A stretch of DNA of 58,612 nt, from positions 1-58,612 of the IMG/VR virus record IMGVR_UViG_3300027833_000058; one strand, given 5' to 3'. Below the pieces are notes generated by a model. The model did no database searches, had not been told where the DNA came from, and worked only from the letters and a program-made list of their open reading frames with translations. This document shows positions 49,238 through 58,179 of the stretch, one piece after another. A program made the translations under genes and the position numbers. Every line of letters begins with the position of its first letter. Position 1 is the first letter of the stretch. The DNA comes from a virus.

Positions 49238-49314
49238 ATTAAATCAAATCAGGGAGACCAGATAGTCACTTGATAGGGCGGGCCAAATTCAAATACACTT
49301 TATTATGGAGACTT

Positions 49315-49575
49315 ATGAAGCCCACAAAACGTAACATACTGGTAGTAGATGCTGGTGAAGATACGAAAACCACTGCAGGTGGTATTATACTACAAACAAC
49401 TCTTGACACAGGATCTAAACCTGGATTTGTATTGGCAGTTGGTCCTTTAGCCGATCACATTAAACCTAAAGATAAGGTTGCACTAGATTGGAGCAAAGGA
49501 ATGCCTATAACAGTAAAGGGTGAAAAAGCTATACTGATAAATGAAGATTTTATTTTAGGTGTTTATAACGAGTAA
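49315..49575 (+). CDS. groES: GroES-like co-chaperonin
   Basis: The start is ATG 49315, with GGAGACTT before it; the frame extends upstream into the structured RNA. The protein has 86 residues. MKPTKRNILVVDAGEDTKTTAGGIILQ matches the GroES N-terminal strand and mobile loop, and KPGFVLAVGPLAD matches the barrel strand G-x-V-x-A-V-G. It would cap host GroEL, like T4 gp31, to fold phage proteins. Confidence 0.88.
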   Translation: MKPTKRNILVVDAGEDTKTTAGGIILQTTLDTGSKPGFVLAVGPLADHIKPKDKVALDWSKGMPITVKGEKAILINEDFILGVYNE

Positions 49576-49585
49576 AATGTTAAAG

Positions 49586-49624
49586 AATAGGGAGAGTCAT
49601 TATTTGGCTTTCCCTATTTTTTTA
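49586..49624 (+). terminator. strong terminator after groES
   Basis: AATAGGGAGAG and CTTTCCCTATT pair over 11 bp with one wobble around an 11-base loop, followed by a run of seven T. Confidence 0.88.
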
Positions 49625-49627
49625 TTC

Positions 49628-49957
49628 TTAATTCTTGTTCTTGATTGCGTCAGCACCAAAGAATGCTGCAACTAAAGCTGAGATAGCGATAAAGTATGTC
49701 GGAGCAATATTTCCTACAATACCTGCTGCTTCATCTAAACCTAAGAATGATGTTGCCACGATGGCGAACGGATATAGTAACATGCCGAATAAAGCAAACC
49801 AAGTCATTTTACGCATGGCATCACGTTGAGCATCAGCGTCTTCCATTTCTTTGCGTTTAAACTCTAGGTGCATTGACATTTCTTCGGCTGAAATATGCCC
49901 GTCATTGTTTGCATCCATACCTTCAACTGCTGCGGCGTCGATTGTTTTCTTTGCCAT
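49628..49957 (-). CDS. EF-hand membrane protein
   Basis: The protein has 109 residues. One canonical calcium loop DANNDGHISAEE lies at about residues 15-26 (D, N, D, G, I, E positions kept). Two hydrophobic helices follow (FALFGMLLYPFAIVATSFL and TYFIAISALVAAFFG). The size and two-helix form would fit a holin-like or regulatory membrane protein with a cytoplasmic calcium sensor. A late box at 50013-50020 drives it. Confidence 0.75.
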   Translation of the reverse strand: MAKKTIDAAAVEGMDANNDGHISAEEMSMHLEFKRKEMEDADAQRDAMRKMTWFALFGMLLYPFAIVATSFLGLDEAAGIVGNIAPTYFIAISALVAAFFGADAIKNKN

Positions 49958-50012
49958 TAGTAATTCTCCTAATATAATTTAAATTCACATAACAAAGATC
50001 GACTCAATGTAG

Positions 50013-50024
50013 TATTTATAAATA
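50013..50024. promoter_or_regulatory. palindromic bidirectional late promoter
   Basis: TATTTATAAATA gives TATAAATA on both strands: minus for the EF-hand gene and plus (50017-50024) for the tail-fibre block. Confidence 0.75.
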
Positions 50025-50067
50025 GAATTAACACCCCCGCTAATAGTCAATTTAAGGAGAGACGAAG

Positions 50068-50259
50068 ATGGCAATTAAAATAGCTAATCAAACAATAATC
50101 AGTGATGCACGTGAGTTGCAAAATATTGCGTCAACAGACGTAGATACACGAAATGCAATTAATAACGCGATTGCTTTACAAAGTAATGTTCTTACAATTT
50201 ATGATTCTTTAGGCAGCCCTGTTAGAGTGTTTTACGCAGCCAACGCCGTTATAACTTAA
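50068..50259 (+). CDS. 63-residue protein at the head of the tail-fibre operon
   Basis: AAGGAGAGACGAAG precedes ATG. MAIKIANQTIISDARELQN then SNVLTIYDSLGSPVRVFYAAN. It resembles short beta-rich fibre-associated proteins. Function is unknown. Confidence 0.55.
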   Translation: MAIKIANQTIISDARELQNIASTDVDTRNAINNAIALQSNVLTIYDSLGSPVRVFYAANAVIT

Positions 50260-50284
50260 ATCATTAATATGTGAGGAATAAAAA

Positions 50285-52468
50285 ATGGCGATAAGAAGAC
50301 CAGTATATTTGTTTGCTGACCCTACGCTGACCCCAATAACATCAGATTTTTATGAATATAACGATAGCTTTATGGCAGATATTCTGGCATTTGCTTCTTA
50401 CGTTCACGCACAAGATCCTGGACCAAAACTAGAAGTTAATACTTCAAACGGCACTCAGATGCCGAATCAAGGGTTTACAGATACTTATTATATTGCAGGT
50501 GCATCAACAACTCGAACAGAAAGATTTTCTACTGCAGCTGAAACACCTAATGTTTCTATGTCAACTGACACATATAATAGAATACGTATTGTTAATAATC
50601 AAGGTACGCTTCCAACAACGGATGCAAACAACTTAGAATATCCTTTGTATCTAACTGATGATACACCTAGACAATTACGAGCAATGACTCGACAAGATTT
50701 TCTGGATACATTTGTTACACCTGCTTTAGATAATTGGCTTGGTACAGTTGCAAACGAACAAGGTGGTACTTATTTCTTAACAACATCTGCTAACCCAGCA
50801 AATGCTACTATTGTTGGATCTGTTCCTGCCGCAGTAAACTCTGTTGCTAACTTAAGTGCATATTCATCTGGTGGTATTGGAGAAGCGGTCAAGCAAACAA
50901 CTGATATAAATTATTGGCTTGCTAAAGTAGATTATTCAGAAGTTGATTTTGATCCTATGGAAGACTCATTACCAATGTATTTCGACGCCGGTACTGAAAC
51001 AATCAGAATGCATACTCTCGCCAGTTGGACTGCTTTATTAGGTCCTTTCTTAAGATACTATCTTGGAGGCGGTTCTCCAACTCATACTATTTCATATAAC
51101 ATTAATGGAAGTGGTACAACACAAGGCTCAATCTTTACAGATTCTCGCCGTACTCCAACAGGTACTGGTTATACTACACGATATGTTAATGTAGACGATT
51201 ATAGAACTCAAGAATTTCCTACTGGTACAGAATCTACGATAGCAGGAACTGAGAAAAGATTAAAAATGCAAATTGGAGTGACTGAATCTATTGCTCTACT
51301 TGGTTCGTCTGCTACTCCACAAGAGTTCGACAGCTCTGGTCCTATAGATGATGGTGGATGGAAAGCACAAAACGGATTTACATTTACATCTTCAGGTAAT
51401 ATCGAAGAAAAAGATTATTTTTATGACGGAGCACAACAAACATTTAGTACTAGCGAATGGTGCAATGTTACTCCAACGGGTAATTACTGGATAAGATTTA
51501 CTGATGACACTGCTGCAACATCTGGTGGAACATCTCGTGTCCCTGCTACAGGTCAGAATTTCACAGAAACTGGTTCAACTGCAACGTATTGGAGAATATT
51601 ACAAGATTTCTTTGGTGTTTGGACAGATCTTAGTATAGTTGATAACGGTACACAGGTTTACTATCAACGATTCACGGGTCCAGACCGTCAAACTAATGCG
51701 GCGGCGGTTACATCGAAATACGTAGGTGCTAAGCAGTACTTCAGAGGAACAGTCGGGTCGTCTTACTCTTACACTGTAAATTATGGTATTTACTATACAC
51801 AACAGACCTCAACACGTGTTACTGCTAATGCTGGCTCTTCGTTTGGTACTTGGCTTGCTATGACTTCTGATAGAAGCATTTACTGGAACGATACGTCGGC
51901 GGCAGGTGCTTATGCCAGTCGTTTTATGCAAGTTAAAGTAGAAATTTCTGATGACGCAGCCGGTTCTAATATTTTAGACACTGGATATTATCGAACATCC
52001 TGGCATGGTGACCAAGCTGTAGAAGTACAGTTACCTTCTGCAATGAGTGCGGTCGCAGAAAGCAACGGCTTAAGCGGTTCCTGTAGTGCTTATATAGAGT
52101 GGAATCCATCCGGCACTACCGGTACCGCATTGGTGACTGGACTTGGTAATCCAGGCAGCGGTACTGGAACAGTTAGTTGGCTTAGTGCCGGTGCTACTGC
52201 TAGTGATTACGAAGTAAGATTTAGTTATACAGAATCTTTAACTGGTGGTGGTAGTACAACAGGATATACAAACACCACAAGCAACACCGGAATACCTACA
52301 ACAGGAGCTTGGTATGCTGCAGAGTCTCAACATCAATGGAAAGTCATCGATTCAGGGACACCATCGACAAACAGTAGCATAATCGGAACTGTTCAAATTA
52401 GACAACAATCTACTGGTACAGTACTAGCAACATCAAATGTCTCGCTTTCAGCGAATAACGACCCGTAA
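50285..52468 (+). CDS. tail-fibre-like virion protein
   Basis: The protein has 727 residues, rich in Thr, Ser, Gly and Tyr, and low in Lys. Several similar beta-type modules follow an N-terminal region with LEYPLYLTDDTPRQLRAMTRQDFLDT. Repeated Gly/Thr/Ser motifs (GGGSTTGYTNTTSNTG) near the end are typical of fibre tips. GAGGAATAAAAA precedes the start. A host-recognition fibre is the likely role. Confidence 0.7.
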   Translation: MAIRRPVYLFADPTLTPITSDFYEYNDSFMADILAFASYVHAQDPGPKLEVNTSNGTQMPNQGFTDTYYIAGASTTRTERFSTAAETPNVSMSTDTYNRIRIVNNQGTLPTTDANNLEYPLYLTDDTPRQLRAMTRQDFLDTFVTPALDNWLGTVANEQGGTYFLTTSANPANATIVGSVPAAVNSVANLSAYSSGGIGEAVKQTTDINYWLAKVDYSEVDFDPMEDSLPMYFDAGTETIRMHTLASWTALLGPFLRYYLGGGSPTHTISYNINGSGTTQGSIFTDSRRTPTGTGYTTRYVNVDDYRTQEFPTGTESTIAGTEKRLKMQIGVTESIALLGSSATPQEFDSSGPIDDGGWKAQNGFTFTSSGNIEEKDYFYDGAQQTFSTSEWCNVTPTGNYWIRFTDDTAATSGGTSRVPATGQNFTETGSTATYWRILQDFFGVWTDLSIVDNGTQVYYQRFTGPDRQTNAAAVTSKYVGAKQYFRGTVGSSYSYTVNYGIYYTQQTSTRVTANAGSSFGTWLAMTSDRSIYWNDTSAAGAYASRFMQVKVEISDDAAGSNILDTGYYRTSWHGDQAVEVQLPSAMSAVAESNGLSGSCSAYIEWNPSGTTGTALVTGLGNPGSGTGTVSWLSAGATASDYEVRFSYTESLTGGGSTTGYTNTTSNTGIPTTGAWYAAESQHQWKVIDSGTPSTNSSIIGTVQIRQQSTGTVLATSNVSLSANNDP

Positions 52469-52483
52469 ACAAGGAAATGAATA

Positions 52484-53065
52484 ATGGCAATTTTTAGTGA
52501 CAAAATAATAAATGCGGTTTACGCAAATCCTGAATATACTTTGATTAAAATCAGATACGAAGATGATGATGGCAATGTTTGCCCTCACGTGATAGACGTT
52601 GATCCAAACCATTCTGACTTTAAGGCTTTAGAAGCTGAGGGTTGGAACACTGAAAAATTAATTGATGAAACCGCAGAATTTCTTCGTGCACAATCTGCTG
52701 CTTGGAATACAGAAGTTAACGCAGCGGCACAGCAAATTGCACAAGAAATGATTGGTACAACTGTGCTTATAAAAGAAAAAAGTGAATTGGACGTAAAAGT
52801 TAAAGACGCTAAGATTGCTCTTGATAAGAGTCAAGAAAAGCTTGATAAACTTGGCAGTCAAGAGTTTGACACGATTCAACGTTCCAAGAATGCTATTTTC
52901 CAATTCTTGTGGGATGCAGATGATAACAAAGATGAGCTATTTAAATTTAAGCTTTGGGCGTTAGAGCTAGACTTTGTTAAGAGCGCAGATAAGTCTGTTA
53001 AATCATCTCTACGTAAAGCAAAAACAATTATTGATGGTTTAGTAATTTTAAAATCCATTAAATAA
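52484..53065 (+). CDS. 193-residue coiled-coil protein, possible fibre assembly factor
   Basis: The N-terminal beta region (YTLIKIRYEDDDGNVCPHVI) is followed by long helical, coiled-coil-like sequence and a Lys-rich end. The position directly after the fibre gene is where assembly chaperones often lie. AAGGAAATGAATA precedes the start. Function is inferred from place only. Confidence 0.55.
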   Translation: MAIFSDKIINAVYANPEYTLIKIRYEDDDGNVCPHVIDVDPNHSDFKALEAEGWNTEKLIDETAEFLRAQSAAWNTEVNAAAQQIAQEMIGTTVLIKEKSELDVKVKDAKIALDKSQEKLDKLGSQEFDTIQRSKNAIFQFLWDADDNKDELFKFKLWALELDFVKSADKSVKSSLRKAKTIIDGLVILKSIK

Positions 53066-53066
53066 A

Positions 53067-54137
53067 ATGTGGTTTAATAATTATGAACGTGGTAAGCTCA
53101 CGTTAGATATAGAGCTTACCACAAATTGCAACGCGAAGTGCCCTCAATGTACTCGTACAGATACTGATAATAACCTTAATAGAATGTCGTGGCTAAAACT
53201 TAACCAAGTTTCAATCGACGATTTTAAGTCGTGGTTTACTCTGTCAGAAATCCAAAAAATTAAGCAATTCCATTTCTCAGGCACGTATGGTGATCCTGGA
53301 ATGTGCAAAGACTTGTACTTGATAGTAGAACATATTATTAATAATTCAAATGCGCATGTTTCTATTAACACCAACGGTGGTATGCGAGATGCTGACTTTT
53401 GGTTTGATTTGGGTGCTATTGGCCAAAAGCGTTTATCATTAATATTTGATGTTGATGGTATTAATCAGGAAATGCATCAGTTTTATAGAAGAGGTGTTAA
53501 ACTTGAAAAGGTATTAGAAAACCTCGAAGCTGCAGCAATGACCCCTGCTAAAATTGAAGTGCTTACTGTGTTATTTAAACATAACGAAGACTACCTTAAT
53601 GAAATACAAGAAATGTGCAGAGACTTAGGCGCAACTCACTTTGATAGTGTTGAAGGTAATAACTTTAAAGCTGGTCCAATATATAAATTTAATAATGAAC
53701 AAGGTAAGCCTGAACAACTAGAACAAATTATTAAAATAGAAAGCCATCAAGACGCAGCCAGACTTGACCGTAGAGTAAGAGATCATAGGCACGAAGCTGT
53801 TGCTAAAAATATTAAATGTGCGGCAGCCGAAAACTTTAATTTAAAAATTAATAGCGATGGAATGATTACACCGTGTTGTTATGTTTCAACAGCATTGGGA
53901 TGGGCATCAGGTATGCGAGACACTCATCCCATAGATGGTTATATAACTGATAGCGGAAATCATGGCGATGATATTAATCCGTTAATGAAAGAGTTTGTTG
54001 ATAGACGTGATGATTTTACATTAGGTAAAACTCAATTTGAAACAATTTTAAAAGATTCGTGGTTTTCTAAACAATTAGAAGAATCATTTAAATCTAGACC
54101 AGCGTTTGCTTGTAAAAAGGTGTGTAGTATATGTTAG
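53067..54137 (+). CDS. radical SAM protein with SPASM-type C-terminus (first of a tandem pair)
   Basis: The protein has 356 residues. CNAKCPQC near residue 20 is the CxxxCxxC [4Fe-4S]-SAM motif. HFSGTYGDPGM and INTNGGMRDADFWFDLG match radical SAM core strands. KCAAAENFNLKINSDGMITPCC and CKKVCSIC supply auxiliary-cluster Cys. Such SPASM enzymes modify peptides, proteins or sugars. It overlaps the next gene by 7 bases. Confidence 0.85.
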   Translation: MWFNNYERGKLTLDIELTTNCNAKCPQCTRTDTDNNLNRMSWLKLNQVSIDDFKSWFTLSEIQKIKQFHFSGTYGDPGMCKDLYLIVEHIINNSNAHVSINTNGGMRDADFWFDLGAIGQKRLSLIFDVDGINQEMHQFYRRGVKLEKVLENLEAAAMTPAKIEVLTVLFKHNEDYLNEIQEMCRDLGATHFDSVEGNNFKAGPIYKFNNEQGKPEQLEQIIKIESHQDAARLDRRVRDHRHEAVAKNIKCAAAENFNLKINSDGMITPCCYVSTALGWASGMRDTHPIDGYITDSGNHGDDINPLMKEFVDRRDDFTLGKTQFETILKDSWFSKQLEESFKSRPAFACKKVCSIC

Positions 54138-55255
54138 CAGCTTGGGACTCAAATGACATTAGTGTCTTTATGGATATATCAACATATTGTAATGCTGGGT
54201 GTCCACAATGTCATAGGACAGATAACAACGGCTTGGGTAAAGTTGATTGGTTACCATTAGTACAATGGACAATTGATCAATTTAAAACTGCGTTCTCTGC
54301 AAAAACTATGAGTCATATTAAAAGATTTCATTTCTGTGGTACGTGGGGCGATCCCATTATGGTTAAAGATATTTTAAAAATTGTTAAGTACATTATTCAA
54401 TATAGCAATGCTCGAGTATCATTTGATACTAACGGAAGTATGCGTAGCGAAGAATTTTGGTGGGACCTCGGAGTATCTGGTGGTGATAGATTAACGTTGC
54501 GCTTTGATGTTGACGGTATTAATCAAGAGATGCATCAACACTATCGTAGATTTACAGACTTAAGTAAAGTTCTTAATCATATGAGTATTGCTTCACAAAC
54601 AAATTGTAAAGTTGCTGCTCAAACTATTTTGTTTAAACATAACGAAGATTATAAAAATGAGATTAAATCTTTATGCGAAAAGCATGGATCTAAAGCTCAC
54701 GTATTTGTATCAAGCGACAGATTTAAACCCGGCCAAAACGCAACACAGCACACAGATGAAAACGGTAATGCTTTTATACTCGAAAAAGCCGGTACTAAAG
54801 TTATAGCAACGGACAATATAATACCTGTTAAATCAATTAAAGAACAACCAAAAAATATTGTAATACCTGTTAAGCCAGCACCAGTTAAAGAACAACCAAA
54901 GGTATCTGCAGCAGTAACTCAACCAAAACATGATATTGAGTGTGCTTGGGCTAAACCTCGTAATGAAATTATAGTAAGCTATGACGGTCAGGTGTTACCT
55001 TGTTGTTATCACCAAAACAATTATCATACAAATAGAAATTACTTTATAGACAGAGATCCATTATATACAGAATACGAAGATAATAAATTAAAATATAATG
55101 TTTTGCACGAACCTTTAAAAGATATTATAGATAGCAAATGGTGGAGCGGCACACTTGTTGATAGCATAGCAAACAATCCCATAAGAACTTGTATTGTAAA
55201 CTGTGCTAAGAAAACAGGTAATGCTAAAAACCAAAAAAGAGTACATATGAAATGA
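54131..55255 (+). CDS. radical SAM protein with SPASM-type C-terminus (second of the pair)
   Basis: The protein has 374 residues and is a clear paralogue of the previous one (CNAGCPQC; HFCGTWGDPIM; FDTNGSMRSEEFWWDLG; FDVDGINQEMHQ). It contains an extra Pro/Lys-rich linker near residues 230-275 with a duplicated IPVK...KEQPK unit. The auxiliary Cys are CAWAKPRNEIIVSYDGQVLPCC and CIVNCAKK. The two may form a heterodimer or act in sequence. Confidence 0.85.
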   Translation: MLAAWDSNDISVFMDISTYCNAGCPQCHRTDNNGLGKVDWLPLVQWTIDQFKTAFSAKTMSHIKRFHFCGTWGDPIMVKDILKIVKYIIQYSNARVSFDTNGSMRSEEFWWDLGVSGGDRLTLRFDVDGINQEMHQHYRRFTDLSKVLNHMSIASQTNCKVAAQTILFKHNEDYKNEIKSLCEKHGSKAHVFVSSDRFKPGQNATQHTDENGNAFILEKAGTKVIATDNIIPVKSIKEQPKNIVIPVKPAPVKEQPKVSAAVTQPKHDIECAWAKPRNEIIVSYDGQVLPCCYHQNNYHTNRNYFIDRDPLYTEYEDNKLKYNVLHEPLKDIIDSKWWSGTLVDSIANNPIRTCIVNCAKKTGNAKNQKRVHMK

Positions 55256-55872
55256 ATATTATTTTTGTCAAGCACGGTGATAAGTATAGTGCAGAACACG
55301 TGAATAAGTTGTACCATCAACTAATGCAATATTATCCAGATGCAGATTATCTATGTTACACAGACGATCCAACCGACGTTTGTATTCCTTGTATGCCGGT
55401 TTTAACTAAACCAACTCTAAAGTTCTGGTGGAATAAGCTTGCTTTATTTAGCGAGGATCTTGTTCTTGCTGGCATTAAAGGTAAGTGTTTATATTTTGAT
55501 TTGGATATGGATATTAAAGAAGATCCAACTAATTTTATTAAGTGGGGTGGGCTTAACATACTTGACGCGTATTGGAAAGCTGATATGTATATACCCAAAC
55601 ATGCTTACGACGTTCGTATAAATAGTTCTGTAATCACTTGGACTGTCGGTGAACAAAATCATATCTGGGATCACTTTCTGTCTAACAAAGACTACTTTAT
55701 GAGAAAGTATGCTGGGATTGATAGATTCTTAGTACACGAAAACATAGAATTTAATACTCACTACGATGGCATTGTAAACAGTGTTGCGAATGAATTTAAA
55801 AATGCACCAATTGATATGTATAATGGAATAAAATATGACGTTGAAAGAAACACTATACAAGAATGCTCTTAA
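55252..55872 (+). CDS. GT8-like glycosyltransferase
   Basis: The protein has 206 residues. CLYFDLDMDIKEDP holds the metal-binding DXD, and LKFWWNKLALFSEDLV and NSSVITWTVGEQ match nucleotide-diphospho-sugar transferase folds. The start overlaps the radical SAM stop (ATGA). Donor and acceptor are unknown. Confidence 0.75.
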   Translation: MNIIFVKHGDKYSAEHVNKLYHQLMQYYPDADYLCYTDDPTDVCIPCMPVLTKPTLKFWWNKLALFSEDLVLAGIKGKCLYFDLDMDIKEDPTNFIKWGGLNILDAYWKADMYIPKHAYDVRINSSVITWTVGEQNHIWDHFLSNKDYFMRKYAGIDRFLVHENIEFNTHYDGIVNSVANEFKNAPIDMYNGIKYDVERNTIQECS

Positions 55873-56479
55873 AGCAATAGAAGAAATATACGTTAACTCA
55901 AAGTATGATCCTAACGTAGATTTGTATCGTAGCTTTGATATAATCAATTCTGTAAACGAAAATCAAATCAAAAACAAAGAATGGTTAGTAGATACTTTGC
56001 TGCCATACATTGACCAAGATAAGCTCAAGCACGTAGTAATACTTGGCAGCTGGTACGGCTTGCTATCAGTAATGTTACAACCAAAACTATCACCTGATAT
56101 TGAAATACGTAATGTTGATTCCGACAAACAAACACTTATGTTTGGAAGAAAGTTAATACAAGATATGGATTTTAATAATATTGTATTTGAAGAGGATGAT
56201 GCTGGAGAATACTTTTTTGAAAAGTCTGATAAATTCCAACTCATTATAAACACTAGCTGCGAGCACATGGAACAAGATGATTTATCTCTTATAATATCTA
56301 TGAAACCTAGAGATACATTAATATGTTTTCAAGGCAATAACTATGATAGCATACAAAGCCATATTAATACACACGATAGTTTAGAAAGCTTTGTTGACTC
56401 ACTGGGGTTATATAAAGTTTATCACAGTGAAACTCTCGAGATGGAAAACTACAATAGATACATGGTGATTGGTATATGA
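55835..56479 (+). CDS. class I SAM-dependent methyltransferase-like protein
   Basis: The protein has 214 residues. HVVILGSWYGLLSVML is the Gly-rich SAM-binding motif I. IEIRNVDSDKQTL gives the acidic residue at the end of strand 2, and FQLIINTSCEHMEQDDL is motif IV. It overlaps the glycosyltransferase gene by 38 bases and the next gene by 4. It probably caps or methylates a sugar or protein. Confidence 0.7.
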   Translation: MTLKETLYKNALKAIEEIYVNSKYDPNVDLYRSFDIINSVNENQIKNKEWLVDTLLPYIDQDKLKHVVILGSWYGLLSVMLQPKLSPDIEIRNVDSDKQTLMFGRKLIQDMDFNNIVFEEDDAGEYFFEKSDKFQLIINTSCEHMEQDDLSLIISMKPRDTLICFQGNNYDSIQSHINTHDSLESFVDSLGLYKVYHSETLEMENYNRYMVIGI

Positions 56480-58179
56480 AAAGAATTATATTTACTATAT
56501 TTGATGATATTGATTCTGGCACAGATCGGTGGGGTGTTGCAGACGCTGCGAAACATATGCATAACGAGTACTTTGACAAACTTGTGGCAAACAAAGAAGA
56601 GTATGCTAATAGCTTAATTAATGTAGAATTTAAATTATATCATAACACAATGAATGATTTTGATGTTGCTGGCGAGTTAGAGTTTACTAAAGTTAATCTA
56701 TATAAACACCATCTTATGGCTAAGTTGGCTGAAGAATATGACGAAGTAATGTATGTTGATATGGATGTTCTTTTTAATACAGACGAAAACGTGTTTGACG
56801 AATTAGATTTAAATAACGGCATTCATATTATAGACCAGGACGACGCAGTTGAAAATAAAAATGTTGATGAAGTAATATTTAAAATGATTGGGCTGAGAAA
56901 TCCAACGTTAAAGTACCACATTACAAAAGATTTATTGAATGGTAAAGAAAATCATGTAATGAACACTGGTATTGTGATCGGTAAAAGCGAACATATCAAA
57001 CAAATTAAGTTTATTGAACGTCTTCCAGGTATTATCGAAAAGATTAATAAGCTTAAAGAATCACATACTGTTTATTTAAGAGCACATTATTATCCAAACA
57101 ATGAATCAGTATTTTCGTATATAATGGAAGAATATAATATACCATATGTTATTATGGATAAAGAATGGAATTATATTGTAGACCACTATCCAAACGAAAT
57201 AGATCCTAACGCAAAGATATATCACTTCATAAATAAAAAGTTTAATGCATTCTTTAAAGATAAGACTCAAGCAATCTTTTCTATATACATTGATATTCCC
57301 GATGAAGATTTAGACTCTCCTTCTGATTTTAAAGATGATGAGGTACCTAAAAGTAAACGCACAAAAGAAAGATTCGCAAAATATAAAGACCGATTGGAAA
57401 ACAACCATAAAGAATATGCTAATGCAATTAATGCTGAATATTTAATATTCGGTAGAGATAAACAATACGAAGATTTTAAATCTAGGTTTCCTATGTTATC
57501 CGAGTATGATGTTATTAATTTATATAAGATATACTTGTTAGATAAGTTAGTTAACGAATATGATTTAGTTATGTATATTGATATGGATGTTTATTTCAGA
57601 CGTAATATTAATGTATTCAATTACGTTCCATGCGAAAGCATTTGGTGTTGTATGTATGAAACACCGGAAGCTGCTGGTGTTATGTTTAATAGTAGTGCGT
57701 ATTTGAAATGGTACAGGCATGACTTTAGAAATCCAGAGTCTAAGTTTTGGAATGCACATGCTCTTTTAACTGAAGAAGATTTAGATACTAATGATTTAGT
57801 TATCTTTAATACCGGTGTTATAATGTCGAGTAAAAGAGTAATGGATAAGATTGATTACTTTTCTGATATTGACAAAGTTATTGAAACAATGACTGAAGTA
57901 AAAGAATACTCTATGTATACTGATAAAATTAGAGATTCATTTGGATATGATAACGAAACTATTATGTCATACAAGGTTTGTAAAAATGAAGTACCAATAT
58001 ATGATATGCCAAAATGGTGGCATCATAAAAATCATTATTGGAGCAAGAAATCTTTTGATCCAACTCACAGAGATTACACATTAGCAAAACACGAATATGA
58101 TTCGAAAACAAAACAAGCAAATTCTGTTATAATACATTTTATCTCTAAACATTTTGAGTTAGCTTTTGATGAAAACTAA
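56476..58179 (+). CDS. double-domain GT8-like glycosyltransferase
   Basis: The protein has 567 residues. Two homologous halves each carry the strand-DXD motif: YVDMDVLFN near residue 98 and YIDMDVYFR near 370, preceded by LAEEYDEVM and LVNEYDLVM. Each half also has a MNTGIVIG or FNTGVIMS segment. It may add two sugars or act as a polymerase. It ends the readable glycosylation block. Confidence 0.78.
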   Translation: MKRIIFTIFDDIDSGTDRWGVADAAKHMHNEYFDKLVANKEEYANSLINVEFKLYHNTMNDFDVAGELEFTKVNLYKHHLMAKLAEEYDEVMYVDMDVLFNTDENVFDELDLNNGIHIIDQDDAVENKNVDEVIFKMIGLRNPTLKYHITKDLLNGKENHVMNTGIVIGKSEHIKQIKFIERLPGIIEKINKLKESHTVYLRAHYYPNNESVFSYIMEEYNIPYVIMDKEWNYIVDHYPNEIDPNAKIYHFINKKFNAFFKDKTQAIFSIYIDIPDEDLDSPSDFKDDEVPKSKRTKERFAKYKDRLENNHKEYANAINAEYLIFGRDKQYEDFKSRFPMLSEYDVINLYKIYLLDKLVNEYDLVMYIDMDVYFRRNINVFNYVPCESIWCCMYETPEAAGVMFNSSAYLKWYRHDFRNPESKFWNAHALLTEEDLDTNDLVIFNTGVIMSSKRVMDKIDYFSDIDKVIETMTEVKEYSMYTDKIRDSFGYDNETIMSYKVCKNEVPIYDMPKWWHHKNHYWSKKSFDPTHRDYTLAKHEYDSKTKQANSVIIHFISKHFELAFDEN

